Shown: positions 45,930 to 58,439 of the stretch, one piece after another
Layout: every line of letters begins with the position of its first letter
Position numbering within the stretch: position 1 is the first letter of the stretch
Origin: Guadua angustifolia
Lineage: Eukaryota > Streptophyta > Magnoliopsida > Poales > Poaceae
Direction of reading: 5' to 3'
NCBI GenBank assembly: GCA_036346375.1
Contig: CM070520.1
Coordinates: forward strand, 47,325,854 to 47,389,853
Length of the DNA: 64,000 bases
Made by a program: the position numbers and the translations under genes
Notes under the pieces: model-generated
Seen by the model: only the letters and a program-made list of their open reading frames with translations
The model's database searches: none
Told to the model about the DNA's origin: nothing

Positions 45930-47280
45930 CCGTCGATGGCCATGTGCTATCTGGGCATCGGCACAGGGCCCCCAAATTTTACTAGGCCCAATACATGCGT
46001 GTATGCAACGGTTCATTTGCTACAACACGCCAATCTAGCGGCACAGCTCTTTGCATGCATCGACTCATCGTCATTCAGTCGTTGCATTGCACGTCACTCG
46101 CTTAGCGGCAAGACGAGTCCACGACGACGGTTCATATGCCTACTTGATCTCTGCGAGACCACGACATACGATCGATTTTGACGCGACCGGGCGCTGCGGC
46201 GAAAGCCGAGCGGCGACTCGCGACCAGACACAAATACGCGACGCAGATACGGATACGCAATAGTGCAATCCGTTGCTCGCGTGCTCACTCCGAACGGCCT
46301 CAAGCTTCAAGGACCGAGTACGTCGGCTAAGCTGCTTCCATTCCATGGGCCATGGGCCATGGCGATCTCCATCGATCTTCAAAACACGCCGCCGTGACCT
46401 CTTCAAGCTCGAAAGTAATTACTAATTAACTAGCATGCCCATGTAACTAAACATCGGGAAGAGATCCCACATGGATCACTCACTAGTAGTAGCTAGTCGC
46501 TAGATCTCCAAGTTTCGTGCCACAAAGCGTGCAAAATTCAGAGAAACTGCAAGAGCTTAGAGCTTTGACTCCAATGGATCTTGAATCTGATTTTTATTTT
46601 GTAATTTTCACAGCTTCTTTCTCGCATCGTGGAATAAAAGTTCAAAATCCGAATATGAGTCTTGGTAATCTCGTGTGTTCAATATGGTTTATTCAGATCC
46701 TTGCATACCTAAACTTTTGTAAATTTTTAAGTAGTGTCGATAAGTAGAAGAATGTTCTTCTTGCAACTGCTTTTATGTGTTATGTTCTCATATGCATCGG
46801 TCTTTCTTCATGATCTTACTACAAGTATTCCAAAATCCAATCTAATAATCTATCTTTTACATAATTGATGTTGTAACATCGCTTGATCTTTGGTTTCCTC
46901 TGCATCCGGCAGATGTTGTTGTACTTTTTTCTGTGGTCATCTTAATTGGATTATTTAGCATGCAACACTATGGTGCAGACAAAGTTGGATGGCTCTTGCG
47001 CCTATAGTGCTCCTCTGGTTCATTCTAATAGGAAGTGTCGAGCAATCGAACATACACAAGTATAATAGTTCGGCGGTGGCACTCGGCTCTGTTGTCCCGT
47101 GCCCCTTCCTCCGTTCCTTGATCGCGCCACCATCGCCGAATCGTGAAGCCCTGTTGTGAGTTCACGCTATCGCCTAATCGGTTAAACTAAAATAGTTTTT
47201 TTATTTATGTACATTTACTGTTTGAATTAGTTCTAATTATTTTTCTTGGTTTATAAAATAGGAAGGCGTTTATTTCCTAA
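45930..47280 (+). other. 5' region of the hAT element, no gene recognised
   Basis: Mixed sequence with a GC-rich part (46000-46420) and TA-rich part (46500-46960). Open frames on both strands in the GC-rich part have no recognised domain. It probably includes the promoter and leader of the transposase gene, and ends in tataaaatag just before the ATG at 47290. Confidence 0.4.
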
Positions 47281-47289
47281 TTCCTCATC

Positions 47290-49545
47290 ATGTCTACGAG
47301 AAATAGGAAGTATGATTCGGTCTTTGAAAAACGTAAGAAGAGACAAAGATTAGAAGCAGCAGTTCAATCTCAAAAAGGGGCTCTTGATAGATTTGTTGTG
47401 AGAGAAACTCCAGATGTTAATATTGACGAAGATCATGGTGATGATCCAGTAGAGGTTGTGGCTCCCGCTACAGAAATTGATCAAGATGATAATGAAGTAG
47501 AAGTCGAGTCTCTCACTGCAGAAATTGATGAAGGTGTTGAGGCTCCTGCAACGGAAATTGATGAAACTCCAGATGCTAATATTGCCAATAGAGGTAATGA
47601 TGCTAATATTGCCGATGACATTAATACTTCTTTTCAGCCTGATATATTTGATCCAAGAACTTGGGATGCACTTGATCCTAAAATGATTGATATTTTGCTG
47701 CAAAAGGGTCCTAAAAGAGACTTGTCTATTGAGCATGGTCCTAGAGACAAATTATCTAGAAGGTTTTCTACACAATTTTACACTAGAGTTCTCTCAAATG
47801 GAGAAAAGTGTGACAGAGAATGGCTTGTATATAGCAAAGAGCTTGATAAAGTATTTTGTTTTTGCTGCAAATTATTAAAAAAGGGGCTTGTGAGAGGTCA
47901 GTTAGCAAATGACGGTTTCAGTGACTGGGGTCATCTTGGCACTAGACTTAAAGAGCATGAAATTAGCAGAGCATGTTGCCCGCATCACCAATGATAAAAT
48001 TCGTGATCATTATCTTGGTCCTTCTATCCAAAATGAGTTAATAAATTTGCTAGCTACTGCAATCAAGTCTGCAATCATTGCAAAGGTAAAAGAAGCAAAG
48101 TATTTCTCAGTTATACTTGACTGTACTCCTGATGCAAGCCACCAAGAACAAATGTCTTTGATAATAAGGTATGTTGATGCAACTTCAAATTCTATTTGCA
48201 TTGAAGAATCCTTCTTAGGTTTTTTGGATGTGAATGATACCACTGGGCAAGGATTGTTCGATGTTCTACAAGATGAACTAAAGAGTCTTGACCTTGATGT
48301 GGACAACGTGAGAGGACAGGGATATGATAATGGGTCCAATATGAAGGGAAAACATCAAGGGGTACAAAAAAAGCTTTTGGATATAAATCCAAGAGCTTTT
48401 TATTTAGCTTGTGGTTGTCATAGTCTCAATTTGACACTATGTGATATGGCAAAGTCTTGTCGTAAAAACAGAGTTTTTGGAGTTATCCAACAGCATATAT
48501 ACAACATTTGCTAATTCTATAAAAGGTGGCAAATTCTTAAGGATAACATAACAGATTGACTCTGAAGTCATTGTCATCTACTCGTTGGGAGAGTCGTGTT
48601 GATAGTGTTAAGGCTATAAGGTTTCAAATTCGAAATAAGAGAGGCTTTACTACAAGTGGCGAAAGTGATAATGATCCATTGGCAAGTAGTGAAGCTAAAT
48701 CATTGGCGGAAAATAAACTTGGTGGCTTCGATTTTTAGTGTCAATAATTATCCGGTATGAAATATTATCTCATAGTTAATTTGATCAAATAGCGACTACA
48801 ATCAAAGGATATGCTTATTGATATTGCAATTGAGTTTGTACAGGGCTGATTTCCTTTTTCAAAAAGTATAGAGAACCGGCTTTTCAAAAACATTGAAGCT
48901 GCAAAAGAAATTGCAGTGGAGATGGATATTCATCCAGAGTTCCGAACAAAGCGTAAAATCAAAAGAAAAAGACAATTTGACGAGTGCGCAGATGATGCAT
49001 CTATTGAGTCACAATCTGCAGAGGAGTCATTTAGGATCAATTATTTTATACCTATTGTTGATCAAGCTATAGCTTCACTTACCAGGAGATTTGAACAATA
49101 TCAGGGGTATGAAAAAACTTTTGGTTTCTTGTTTATTTCAGATAGGCTACGATCCTTGGATGATAAGAGTTTGATGGCTACTTGTGTTAATCTTGAGAAT
49201 GCACTTAAGAGTGGAGAACACAAAGATATTGATGGGCAGGAATTGTTTGGGGAGTTAATTTTCATCCAAGATTTACTCAAGGAATCTATGGGTCCTCTTG
49301 ATATTATGAAGTTTTTGAAAAAGCGTCCTTTTATCCTAATGCTATTATTGCATATAGAATTTTGTTAACCATTTTGCCATCACAGCATCTACGGAAAGGA
49401 GCTTTTCTAAACTCAAGTTGTTGAAGTCTCTACTTATGTTCTACTATGACACAAGAAAGACTCAATAGATTGGCAACGATAGCACTTGAAAATGATGTTT
49501 TTAGAAGATTAATTATGAAGATATAATTGAAGATTTTATTTCAAG
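47290..49545 (+). pseudogene. hAT transposase, zinc-finger MYM-type 1-like (TTF, DUF4371, dimerisation)
   Basis: ATG at 47290 (MSTRNRKYDSVFEKRKKRQR) opens a 235-codon frame: basic start, acidic linker with repeated ATEID units, then a TTF-type zinc finger (about 47640-47950, CFCCKLLKKG). At about 47960 the frame breaks; the DUF4371 core continues in another frame (47909-48514) with GQGYDNGSNM and CGCHSLNLTL, then returns to the first frame (48556-48738 and 48916-49366). The C-terminal dimerisation text is remnant (about 49380-49520, TMTQERLNRLA). Between the zinc finger and DUF4371 the usual linker is shortened, so an internal deletion is likely. The family's role is hAT transposition. It is non-functional here. 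Confidence 0.9.
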
Positions 49546-49780
49546 AAATACTAGGCGGATGATACTTTTTAGTAGAACATGAGGTCAAGATTATCTTGAC
49601 TCTTTTAGCATTGATATTTGATATGTTCCTAAATTTTGTAAGAAAAAGTACATATTAAAATTATATAATTGTCTGAAAGTATGCCTTATTTATAGTACAC
49701 ATGAATTTTTCAAATTTTAGAGCCTCCATTTGTATTTCGCTCCGGGGCCCCAAATTTCTGGAGATGGCCCTGAGCGATTT

Positions 49781-50379
49781 GAGTTGTTGTGAGTTGCCCA
49801 AGATCAGTGGTCGGAGCCTTGACTGGTTATAGCCTTGACAAGTTAGAGCCTTGAGAGGTTGGGCCTTGGCAGGTAAGAGTTTTTAGTGGTCGTGGCTTGA
49901 CTGGTCGTGGCCTTATGTGATCATAGTCTTAAGTGGTTAGGGGCACCTTTAAGTGTTTATGAGTTAAGGTGGGATCCTTATATGTGTGATTGCTTAAGCT
50001 GATTATTGTTTGCATATCATTTTGAGCAATATTATGTGATGTATTTCCTTGTCTCAGGCGGTTGCAGGACTTCGGCGCTAGGTCATAGTGAGGTGAAGGG
50101 GATCAGGCTAGGAGAGTTGAGGTCCAGACGATCAAGGTGTTGCCAGAAGATGACTGAGGTTAGGAGTGGCTTAAGCTGAGAGGATAAGTGGATGGATAAG
50201 ATGCTAACTTAAGTCTTACTCAAGCAAAGGAGAATCGTTGGATCAAGAGATCGTGGGTAGAGTAGTGGTTAAGTTAGTGTGTATGGATAAAACCAGTTAT
50301 GTTGTTGGGTTCCGGATTAACCCATGTATATGTGAGGGATGCCTCCAGCTCGTGATCCCACATGTGAGAAGAAATATCG
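49781..50379. repeat. Unassigned, with degenerate GCCTTGAC-type short repeats
   Basis: From 49810 to 49945 variants of gccttga(c/g)(a/t)ggtt recur about eight times at 15-20 bp spacing. The remainder has no recognised gene. This could be part of the retroelement in which the hAT landed. Confidence 0.45.
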
Positions 50380-50946
50380 CAACTTCACCTAGAATAAGAA
50401 ACTCTTCCACCACGCCCTCGTTGAGCTCGATGACATCAGCCTCTTCGATACCAAGACATGGAGCGATGAGGGAGAGGATGATTCGCAAGAGAAGAACAAG
50501 AGTAGTGACGACTTAACCAGCATATGCTTGATGGCCGACGAAAATGGCATCAGCGACTCCGAACTCTATAGCGACTCAAACAAGATAACTTCCTATGACC
50601 AACTCAATGACATTTTCTGTAAGTTAAAAAATTTAATGCTAGAGTTAGAGCTTGGTGTCTGAGGGCTAGAAAAGGAAGTAGGTATTTTGTCACCGGAGAT
50701 TTCTTCACTTAGATCTGCTCTCCAAAGAACGCTGATTGCATGTTATGTGATGCATTACTTGTGGAGCTTGAAAATTTAAGAAGCGTACATTATAGTATGA
50801 TTTATAAGCTTGAGGGTTTTAGGTTAAAGAATGCTAACACTAATCCTATTAATGCTATTCGTATAGATGCCAGTTTTCTTCATGCTCACACTAGTCCTTT
50901 CAAAAACTACCTAAAACTACTTGTTGAAATTGATACCATAAGCACT
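50380..50946 (+). pseudogene. Sirevirus gag, middle part before the gypsy insertion
   Basis: The frame through 50390-50660 encodes FHHALVELDDISLFDTKTW, then a Glu/Asp/Lys-rich stretch and CLMADENGISDSE, a block well known from Sirevirus gag. A stop (about 50660) and a frameshift follow, then coiled-coil-like text to the insertion point. The N-terminal capsid part is missing. It continues at 61495. Confidence 0.75.
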
Positions 50947-51851
50947 TGTCGTCAGATATACGCTTAGGGTACCTCTCCACCGCATAAAGTGCGGTCCACG
51001 TGGCCGGGCCATCGGGCGGCGATCACGCCACGGCCAGCGATCGGTCCACGTGGCGCCCGGCGAAAGGTGTGGGCGAAAGCACGTTGCCGCCCGACGCCAC
51101 CCCACGTGGTCGCTCGGGCGATCGGCGGTGATCACGCCGACGCCAGCGCCGGTCCACGTGGCGCCTGGCGCAGTGGGCGAAGCACGCCGCCGCCCGGCGC
51201 CCACTCGCGTGGCGGTGGCGGCAGCCAGCGGACGCCCCGCCGCCCGCAAGGCAAGAAGGTGGGCGACGGTGGCTTCGCCGAAGGCTCCTTCCGCCGCATG
51301 CGGTCGAACGGTGGCTCAGCCAGAACATTTATCAAGAGTAAGGGTTTACGCAACAAGCCCATTCCTCCGACGCCTCACCTACTGTCACAAGGGGTCCCAT
51401 CCCATGACCGCAAGGGCACGCGTGAGGCATTTAATGAGGCCGAGGAACGGACAAGACGAGAGGAAGCATTAAATGTATTTAGATCAAGATGATGACCTCC
51501 TTGTACCTACCAGCTAGCTTTGGCCTATATAAGGGCCCTCGGGTGCGTGGGGAAGGGGATCGGATCCTAGATCACGACCAAGCAATACTAGAGAAAGCTA
51601 GCGGATGCGCTTTGTAACACGAGAACTCAGTCTTGGTTTGATACACCCCATAAGAAATTTAGCAGACGTAAGGTTATTACCCTTCTCACAGGGGGCCCAA
51701 CTCGTAAAAAATCACTTGTTCTTCCTAGTTCAAGGCGCCAAATCCTCCCACGGAGTCCTCTAGGTTTTCGCCGATTAGCCAGCCACGAAGACGCCTCCCT
51801 ACCGAACAAAACCCGGCTCAGGATCACGGGCTCTGTTCGTGGAATACGCCG
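50947..51851 (+). repeat. 5' LTR of the second gypsy element
   Basis: Direct repeat of 60560-61489. Long exact matches include the stretch around 51380-51515 and the region after ctatataag. The first 350 bp is very GC-rich and differs by many small insertions and deletions. The terminal aca seen in the right copy is missing here. Confidence 0.92.
51526..51533 (+). promoter_or_regulatory. TATA box of the gypsy LTR
   Basis: tatataag followed by ggccctcggg lies about 320 bp before the LTR end, and is identical at 61143-61150 in the 3' LTR. Confidence 0.65.
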
Positions 51852-51852
51852 C

Positions 51853-51866
51853 TGGGCGCGCTGTAG
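51853..51866 (+). other. Probable primer binding site of the gypsy element
   Basis: tgggcgcgctgtag directly follows the LTR and resembles the tggcgcgcc...tagggg leader seen in RIRE2/Cinful-type elements. The tRNA partner is not assigned here. Confidence 0.5.
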
Positions 51867-52099
51867 GGGCTAGTGGTTGGCTTTTTCCGCTAACTCCGGC
51901 GGACTTTGTGTTCGCGGTTCGAAGGTGCTCACGATCGAAGATGGCGGATCCGCAGCACCGAGGATCTCACGGGCGAAGCGACGACAAGGCGCCTATTGCC
52001 GCGCGGCCGAGGAACCGCCGTGCCCGCCCTGCAAGTCGGCGCCCGCCGCTCCGGAAGCGGTGGAGCAACCCGTCGCGAAGGCTGGCCATGGAGGCGCCA

Positions 52100-53420
52100 C
52101 CGCCCGAACTTGCACGCCGCCTGCGTTTCTTCGACCACCCCGGTGGAGTTCGCGGATTCTCCGGCCCTCCGTGGGCTGCGGCATCATGGCCTCGTGGATG
52201 CGCCCAGCTTGGTAGAAACTCCCGGCCACAGCACCGAAGCGTATTCGGCGCTTAAAAGGCATCTGGCGCTCAGCCTCGAAGTCGCCTAACGAGAAGGGCC
52301 CGCCAGTGGGCGGGTCAAGGCGGCGCAAGCGCCATCCCGGCCCGGCCTCGAGGAACCGTGAGGACCTTCGCTCTCATCTCGACGAAGCCGCGGCAGCGGT
52401 GATGACCTTTCGCGGTCGTCTGCGCGCCATCCCGACGAGAGCGCCGCCATGGCAAGCGTGTGGCGGCCGACAATGAGAGTCCCCTCGGGTTTCGCCGCAG
52501 ACCGGAGGAGGTCCTCCTCCGACTCCTTGAAGAGCCGGCCTCAAGGCTCTGCCTTGCGTCCCCGGACCGGCTTCGATGAGCGGCTCGGCTCCTCTACTGG
52601 CGTCGGGTGCGAGCCTTCTCCGGCGGCTGCAAGGCAGGGTGCTGGCCGGACAGTTTCGCCCGGCCATAGAGAAATATGACGGCACCACTAACCCGGAGGA
52701 GTTCTCCAAATCTACACGACGATGGTGCGGTGGCGGATCTGAAAAGGTCATGGCTAACTACCTCCCAACGGCCTTTGACGAAGTTCTCGCTCGCCCTGTT
52801 GTCAATCTCCGAGGGCCTGCACTCGTGGGGACAGCCAGCGACATTTTGTCGCTAATTTTGAGGGCTCCTTCACGCGGCCGGTGGAGGATGACCTCCACGC
52901 CCGAACAAGAAAGGGGAGTCGCCGCGACTTCATCCGGCGTTTCACATCGCCGCAACACCATCCCCACATCTCCGAGCATCCGCCATCGCCAGAGGGGCGA
53001 CGCGATCGCGAAGATGAAGGAGAAGATGGCCACCCGCCATCGGCTCCACCTCCGCGCTTCTTCCTCGCACATAAGTGCTTGCTGCGCCGCGGAGGCGAGG
53101 GCAGCGCTGGCCCCAAGGGTGGCTAAGGCAGGACGAGGCCGACATCGAAGGTCCCGCCGTCTGGCAAGAAGGCGCGAATCGCGAGGCGGGAGCCCAGCAG
53201 GTCTTGCCGCCGAGCGCGACGACGAAGAAGACCCCACGCCTCGAGCGCAACCGCCGATCGGGCGTAATGACCACTGGCGAGCGCGCGACGCACCGTCGTG
53301 GACCGGCGTAACGATCGCCGTGATCGGCGCGATGACCGCCGCGATCGTGAGAAACGACCGCCGCGATCAAAAGGAGGGCGAGCCCCATCGCGATACATAA
53401 AACCAATACTCATGACCCAG
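52100..53420 (+). pseudogene. Gypsy gag, frame-shifted
   Basis: Pieces in different frames give the Tat-type gag: PAIEKYDGTTNPEEF (about 52660-52704), KVMANYLPTA (about 52746), LVGTASDILS-region text in one frame and FEGSFTRPVEDDLHA in another (about 52856-52900), then RRDFIRRF (about 52920). An Arg-rich region follows. At least four shifts are needed within 500 bp. The product would form the virus-like particle core of the element. Confidence 0.75.
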
Positions 53421-53699
53421 ACAACCGCCGGTCGTGGCGGATGGTGGAGAAGCGGCTCAGAGCGCCACCGATGATGATCAAGATGAAGATCCCCCCATCG
53501 GGCTTTTCAACAGCGGATCACACTGTGGCGCACATCTATGGTGGTTCATCCACCATTCCTCCAACACCGCTATAAGCGGTGAAAAGGAGGTGGCGCCACG
53601 GCGCCGAGCTCAGGGCGGGTCGACATCGGCGGTCTCGAGCAAACGATCACCTTCGCCGGGCCGACCACCCAATGCACCTCGGCCTTAGGGCCTCTCCCG

Positions 53700-56640
53700 A
53701 TCGTGGTCGCACCCACGGTCCTAATGTGTGGTGGGCGGTGCCGATGGATGGAGGTAGCTCCTCAACCTCCTGTCTGCTCCGCTTCGGCATTCATGGCGGC
53801 CGCAGATCTCAAGGCCAGACTGCGCCCGACCCGCTGTTCTTCGGGTGGCCCTGAGATGCGGCTTGTTCCTTGGGTCAAGTTTGCCTCCCGTCACTTTTGG
53901 GGAGAAGGATAACTACCGCACCGAGATGGTGGATTTCGAGGTCGCAGATTTCGACCTCCCATACAACGCCTTACTTGGTCGGGCGTGGTCAAGTTCATGG
54001 CGGCTACCCACTACGCTTACATGGTGGTGAAGATGTCGGCCCCGCCGCCCCATTGTTATCAACGTGATAGGTGCGCCTCTCGTTGCCACAAGCGGGCTTG
54101 GGATCCGCCGGTACCACTTGGCGTCGATCGCGCCGACGCCACTTCTCTGGAGCCCTCAGTTCGACCAGTGCTTCACGGCTCCGCCGCCGGTGAAGTAAAG
54201 GTGGTCGCTCGAGAGGGGCGAACCCGAAGACGTCAAGATTGGCGCCAACCTCGGCGCCAATAGAAGACGCGCTCGTCACCTTCCTCCACCAAACGCAGAC
54301 GTGTTCGCCGGCAACCGTCCGACATGACCGGGTCCCTGTGGAGGTGATCGAGCACCGACAGCACGCTCCAGCGTCGCCCGATCCGGAGAAGGTCCGGAGG
54401 CAAGCGCGGAGCGGCAGGATGCCATTCAAGAGGAGGTAGAGAAGTCTTTGCCGCGCGGAATAGTCGAGGAGTCTCTCACCACGAGTGGCTTGCCAACCCG
54501 TGCTCGTCAAGAAATCCAACGGGAAGTGGCGATGTGTGTCGATTTCACCGACCTCAACAAAGCCCCGAAAGATCCTTATCCTCCGCGAGTCGACCTCATC
54601 GAGACTCCACTACCGTGTGGAATTGTGCTTTTTGGATGCATACTCGGGTACCACCAGATTAGCATGGCGCTTGAAGACGAAGAAAAGCGCTTTTGTAACC
54701 CCAACCGGTATATCTTTGTTATGTAAGGATGGCTTTTGGTTTAAAGAATGCGTGTTCTACTTACCAACAGGCTATGCATATTACCTTCCGCCCCAGATAG
54801 GGCGGAACCTTGAAGTTTATGTTGATGACTTGGTGGTGAAAATCAAAAGAGTGAAGAAATGATCCAAGACCGGAGGAGACCTTTGCTAACCTCCTGATGA
54901 ATCACTGAAGCTCAACCGGAAAATGCGTGTTGATTGTGCCCTCCAGAAGTCATTGGTTTTCGGTATCCGGTAGGGGCATTGAGGCCAACTCGACAAGATA
55001 TCGCCATCGAGCACATGAAGCCGCCTTGTATGACTCAAGCAAGTCCAATGTTTGGCGGCCGCCTGGCCTCACCGGGCGGTTCATTGCCCAATTGGGAGAA
55101 AAAAGCTTGCCTCTGCTCAAACCGAAAAAAGACTATCAGCGACCGTCCATCGCCGCCCACAATTCAGTGGGGATGATGGTGTCATTGCCATGACCCCGGT
55201 CAGGTGGGGACGACGGCAACTGCTGCATGCGACCTCCGGCTCAGTGGGAAGGCGATGCCACTATCACGCCTCCAATCCAGGGAGGGAAGGCGGTAGCGCC
55301 GCCTGGCCCGGTCCGGGAGGGAAGGCAGCGGTCGCTGAGGCAAAGACAGGGAAAAGCTCGGCCAGCCGGAGTTCCCGAGCGAGCACCGAGTGGTCGCCGC
55401 CCTTGGGCAGAAGATCGATGGATGGACCCTATCCCGCCTTCCTGCGTGACCAAGTGATCCCGACGATGATGCCTCGGTGAGAAGATTGCACGAAGGCCAA
55501 GTGCTATACTCGGCAGGTGGGGACCTATATCGCCAGAGCGTAAACGGAGTTCTTGAAGTGCATCACTCGGGAAAAGGGGAGCTTTTCTCTCGATATCCAT
55601 GGAGGCGCAAAGGGAGCCATATGTCCCACGGGACTTAGTCGACAAGGCGTTCGCCAAGGATTTTATTGGCCTACCGCCTCCAGATGCTTGCGAGTTGGTG
55701 AGGACGCGTCGGCTTGTCGGTTCTTCGCCAGCAAACCCACCGACCAGCCCAAGCTCGCAAACCATCCCGCTTATCTTGGCCGTCATGTCCGGGGCCGGAT
55801 ATCCGGGTCCGCTCGCAGCCACGAGGCTTCACCCACCTCTTCGCCGCCATCGACAAGTTCACCAAGTGGGTCGGGCCGAGGCAAGGCGAACCATCACCGG
55901 CATTGCCGCCGATAAGTTCATGCGCTGGATCTTCACCCGCTTTGGAGTCGCCAACCGCATCATCACCGATAACGGCACCCGGTTCACCGTAGCGGCTTTC
56001 CGGAGTTTCAGGAAGAAATGGGCACCAAGGTATGTTTCGCCGCGGTGGCCCATCCCATGAGCAACGGTCAGCGAACAGCGCCAATGCGCTTAGTGTCAAG
56101 GGCCTCAAGACAAGGGCATTTGATCGACTCCACAAGCGGGTGCCGATGGACGGAAGAACTCCCTACCAGGTCTTGTGGTCGCCGTACCACGCCCACCGCA
56201 GGCGATCGATGAGACACCCTTCTTCTTGGTGTATGGCGCCGAGGTCGTTCTCCCCTCCGAAGCCGCCGCCGGCTCGCCGCTGCCTCCGCCTTCAACGAAG
56301 AAGACCAAGAGGATCTCCCGAGAAGATGTCAACCTTCCGAGGAGGTGCGGATCGCGGCCGCTCGCCGCCGCTACCTGTGAGAGCTCAGCGGTACCACGCC
56401 ACCCGGGTCTCCGAGAGAACACTGGCGGTGGGTGACCTGGTCTTGAGCAGAATCAGACGCATCTTGGGGTTACATAAGTTGTCTCTGGGAGGGCCCTTCA
56501 AGGTGGTCTCAAGATCTCGGCGGAAGACTCGGTAGCCACCGAGGACGGCGAGGAGCGATTTAACTCCTACAACATCGAGCTGCTAGGAAGTTCTACCCTT
56601 AGGGAATGTAGGTACCAGCAGCTTTGCTCCGGCAAATTTT
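53700..56640 (+). pseudogene. Gypsy pol (protease, RT, RNase H, integrase), frame-shifted
   Basis: Protease active site DGGSS near 53745, with DNYRTEMVDFEVADF and NALLGRA at 53908-53990. RT: VLVKKSNGKWR (about 54500), MCVDFTDLNKAPKDPYPPR (54531-54590), FLDAYSG in the next frame (about 54630), and YVDDLVVKIKR (about 54820-54855). RT/RNase H linker with IEHMKPP (about 55005). Integrase: FAAIDKFTKWVG (first Asp, about 55840-55870), FGVANRIITDNGTRF (second Asp, about 55943-55985), SNGQ (about 56060), ETPFFLVYGAEVVLPSE (about 56205-56260) and ERTLAVGDLVLSRIR (about 56420). It ends with EHL-like text near 56575. Every core motif is present, but hardly 300 bp stays in one frame. Confidence 0.88.
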
Positions 56641-58439
56641 GAGGTACGTCCCTCTCTGGCTGATCGGTACCGCCGGCGATCAAGAAGGTCGCGCGAAAAA
56701 CTCTTGCTTCGCCATTATTATTCCTCTTCGATTGTGCCATGAGTGGCGAATATGCGATGAATGTCGCCGGTTCCGCGTTTGCTAATTCCTTTGTGGAGTC
56801 CATGACGATCCTCGACCTTTGGTATACTTGGCTCAGCGATCGGGGCGGCTAGGCACGGTGCTCAGACGCTGCTCAAGCACGCCTCGGGTTGGCTCCCTGA
56901 AGCACCGTTGGTCGTCACCGCGAGCGCCGTCGGCCTAATGCCACCCCCAGGAAACTCGCCGCTTGAGCACATGGCGCCACGGATCGAATTCTTGGTATTT
57001 CACAAGGACTTAGGGTCCAAACAGGGCGAGCCAGGACACTTCATGCTGGGGCTTAGAATGTTTTTAAAGCTTACCTTGTGATACCTCTCCAGATGCCTAC
57101 TCACCTTCTCAGAGTCATCAGACGCTGCAAGTAGGTAAGCATAACGATGTCGGGCTTACTTTCTCGAAGGCTCTGCGTCTTCGGCTGGTCGCCTGGATGT
57201 GGCTTGGGGCTTTCGCCCGGTGCCGAGCTGCTCGCCTGGCCTCCGTCGTGCTCGCCTCGGCCTCGGGTTTGTCGGGTCGCCTGGGCCAGAAGGCTGGTCG
57301 CCTGCTGGCTTGGGGGCTGCCGCCTTTAAATGCCCATTGCCGCCGAGCCTCCATCGTGCCTTCGCCAATAGCGTCAAGTCGCTTCATCCCGCAAGCATAC
57401 TTAAATAAGATAAGCGCTTTATACCGCGTTTTTGGCCATTTTCTTGCGATCATATCCTCGAGTTAGGTCAAGATGCGCATGGTTATCGCAAATGTTGAAA
57501 ACCAACGGCTCCTCATGATAAGAGAAAATGTGCTAAATGTTAACGTCCCGTGAGACCAAGTCATCGGAGTGTCGCTTAGACACAAAGACTCCTACACGGC
57601 TCAGACGCCAAGTTGGTTCTCAAGCACCGCGGTCGCCTCCGCTGAGTGTTTCGCCTAATAGCACTTCCGAGAACTTGTTGTTTCGCCGCTACGCCAGAGC
57701 ATATTTTTAAGCGATCATCGTGGTATAAGTTCCGAAGGTTGAAACCGCAATAATCTTCTTGCTGAAACTCGATGCTAAGACCTTCTCAGGTCTTTATGCT
57801 CCTTGTTCGATTTAAGGACATTTTTCACCTACATTTTATGTGGTCCGCATAATCTATGCTCGCGATCACAACAAGCGATGAAATCACTTGCGAGGACTTA
57901 GAAACGCTACCCTAAATTAGGTGTTTCTAAAAAGCCGCCTTGGCTAAGTTTAATGACTACCGCCTAACAAGCAAATGTGGTGAATTCAAGCATGCAAAAT
58001 GAGCAACGCGATGAATAACGATTAAACATCTAACATTCATCCAAAAGTTGTCCAAGGGTTTTCGGACGCAGTTCATCAACAAAAGCAACAAAAGAAAAAG
58101 GGGAAATGAAGAAAGCCGCTATTTTCACTCCTCGCCTCGCCGGTCGAAGTTCTTCGTCGGCGCGCCGATACCTGTGGGGTGGAGACGCCCATGACCGGTT
58201 GCTCCACCCGCAGATTCCACGACGATTCAGCACGCCAGCACTAAGCGCTTCGCTTCGCCCGAAGCCGCTTCGCGCTGCTCTCGACATCGCGCCATTACAC
58301 CGCCATGGGATCAAAAGCGGCGTCGCCGGGCGCAAAGAGCCAACGTAGGTTGCGGTCATGATCGCGACTTTGGCGCCCTTCCGATGGCGGAAGAGCGGCT
58401 AGGGCGGCGGGAGTCCTCAGAACGCCTCCGCGGTTCGGT
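56641..58439. other. 3' non-coding region of the gypsy element, no gene recognised
   Basis: Lies between pol and the antisense gene. GC-rich parts (57118-57460 and 58030-58360) show open frames on both strands without domains. The part 57460-58020 is less GC-rich and has no frame. Some of it may be the 3' part of the antisense gene. Confidence 0.45.

Larger units (their letters stand above)
45925..49772 (+). mobile_element. hAT transposon with TTF/DUF4371-type transposase
   Basis: The left end caggcccgtc and the reversed right end cagggccatc match at 8 of 10 bases. The flanks agcaattt (45917-45924) and agcgattt (49773-49780) are an 8-bp target duplication with one difference, as hAT insertions make. 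The only gene inside is a hAT transposase pseudogene on + (47290-49545). The words ggcccc(c)caaattt lie close to both ends (45980 and 49746), adding to the symmetry. Total length about 3.85 kb. Confidence 0.82.

Noticed and set aside
51839..53413. Many overlapping open frames in all six phases at the start of the second gypsy interior
   Set aside because: Stops are rare by chance in this GC-rich sequence. Only pieces matching Tat-type gag were kept.
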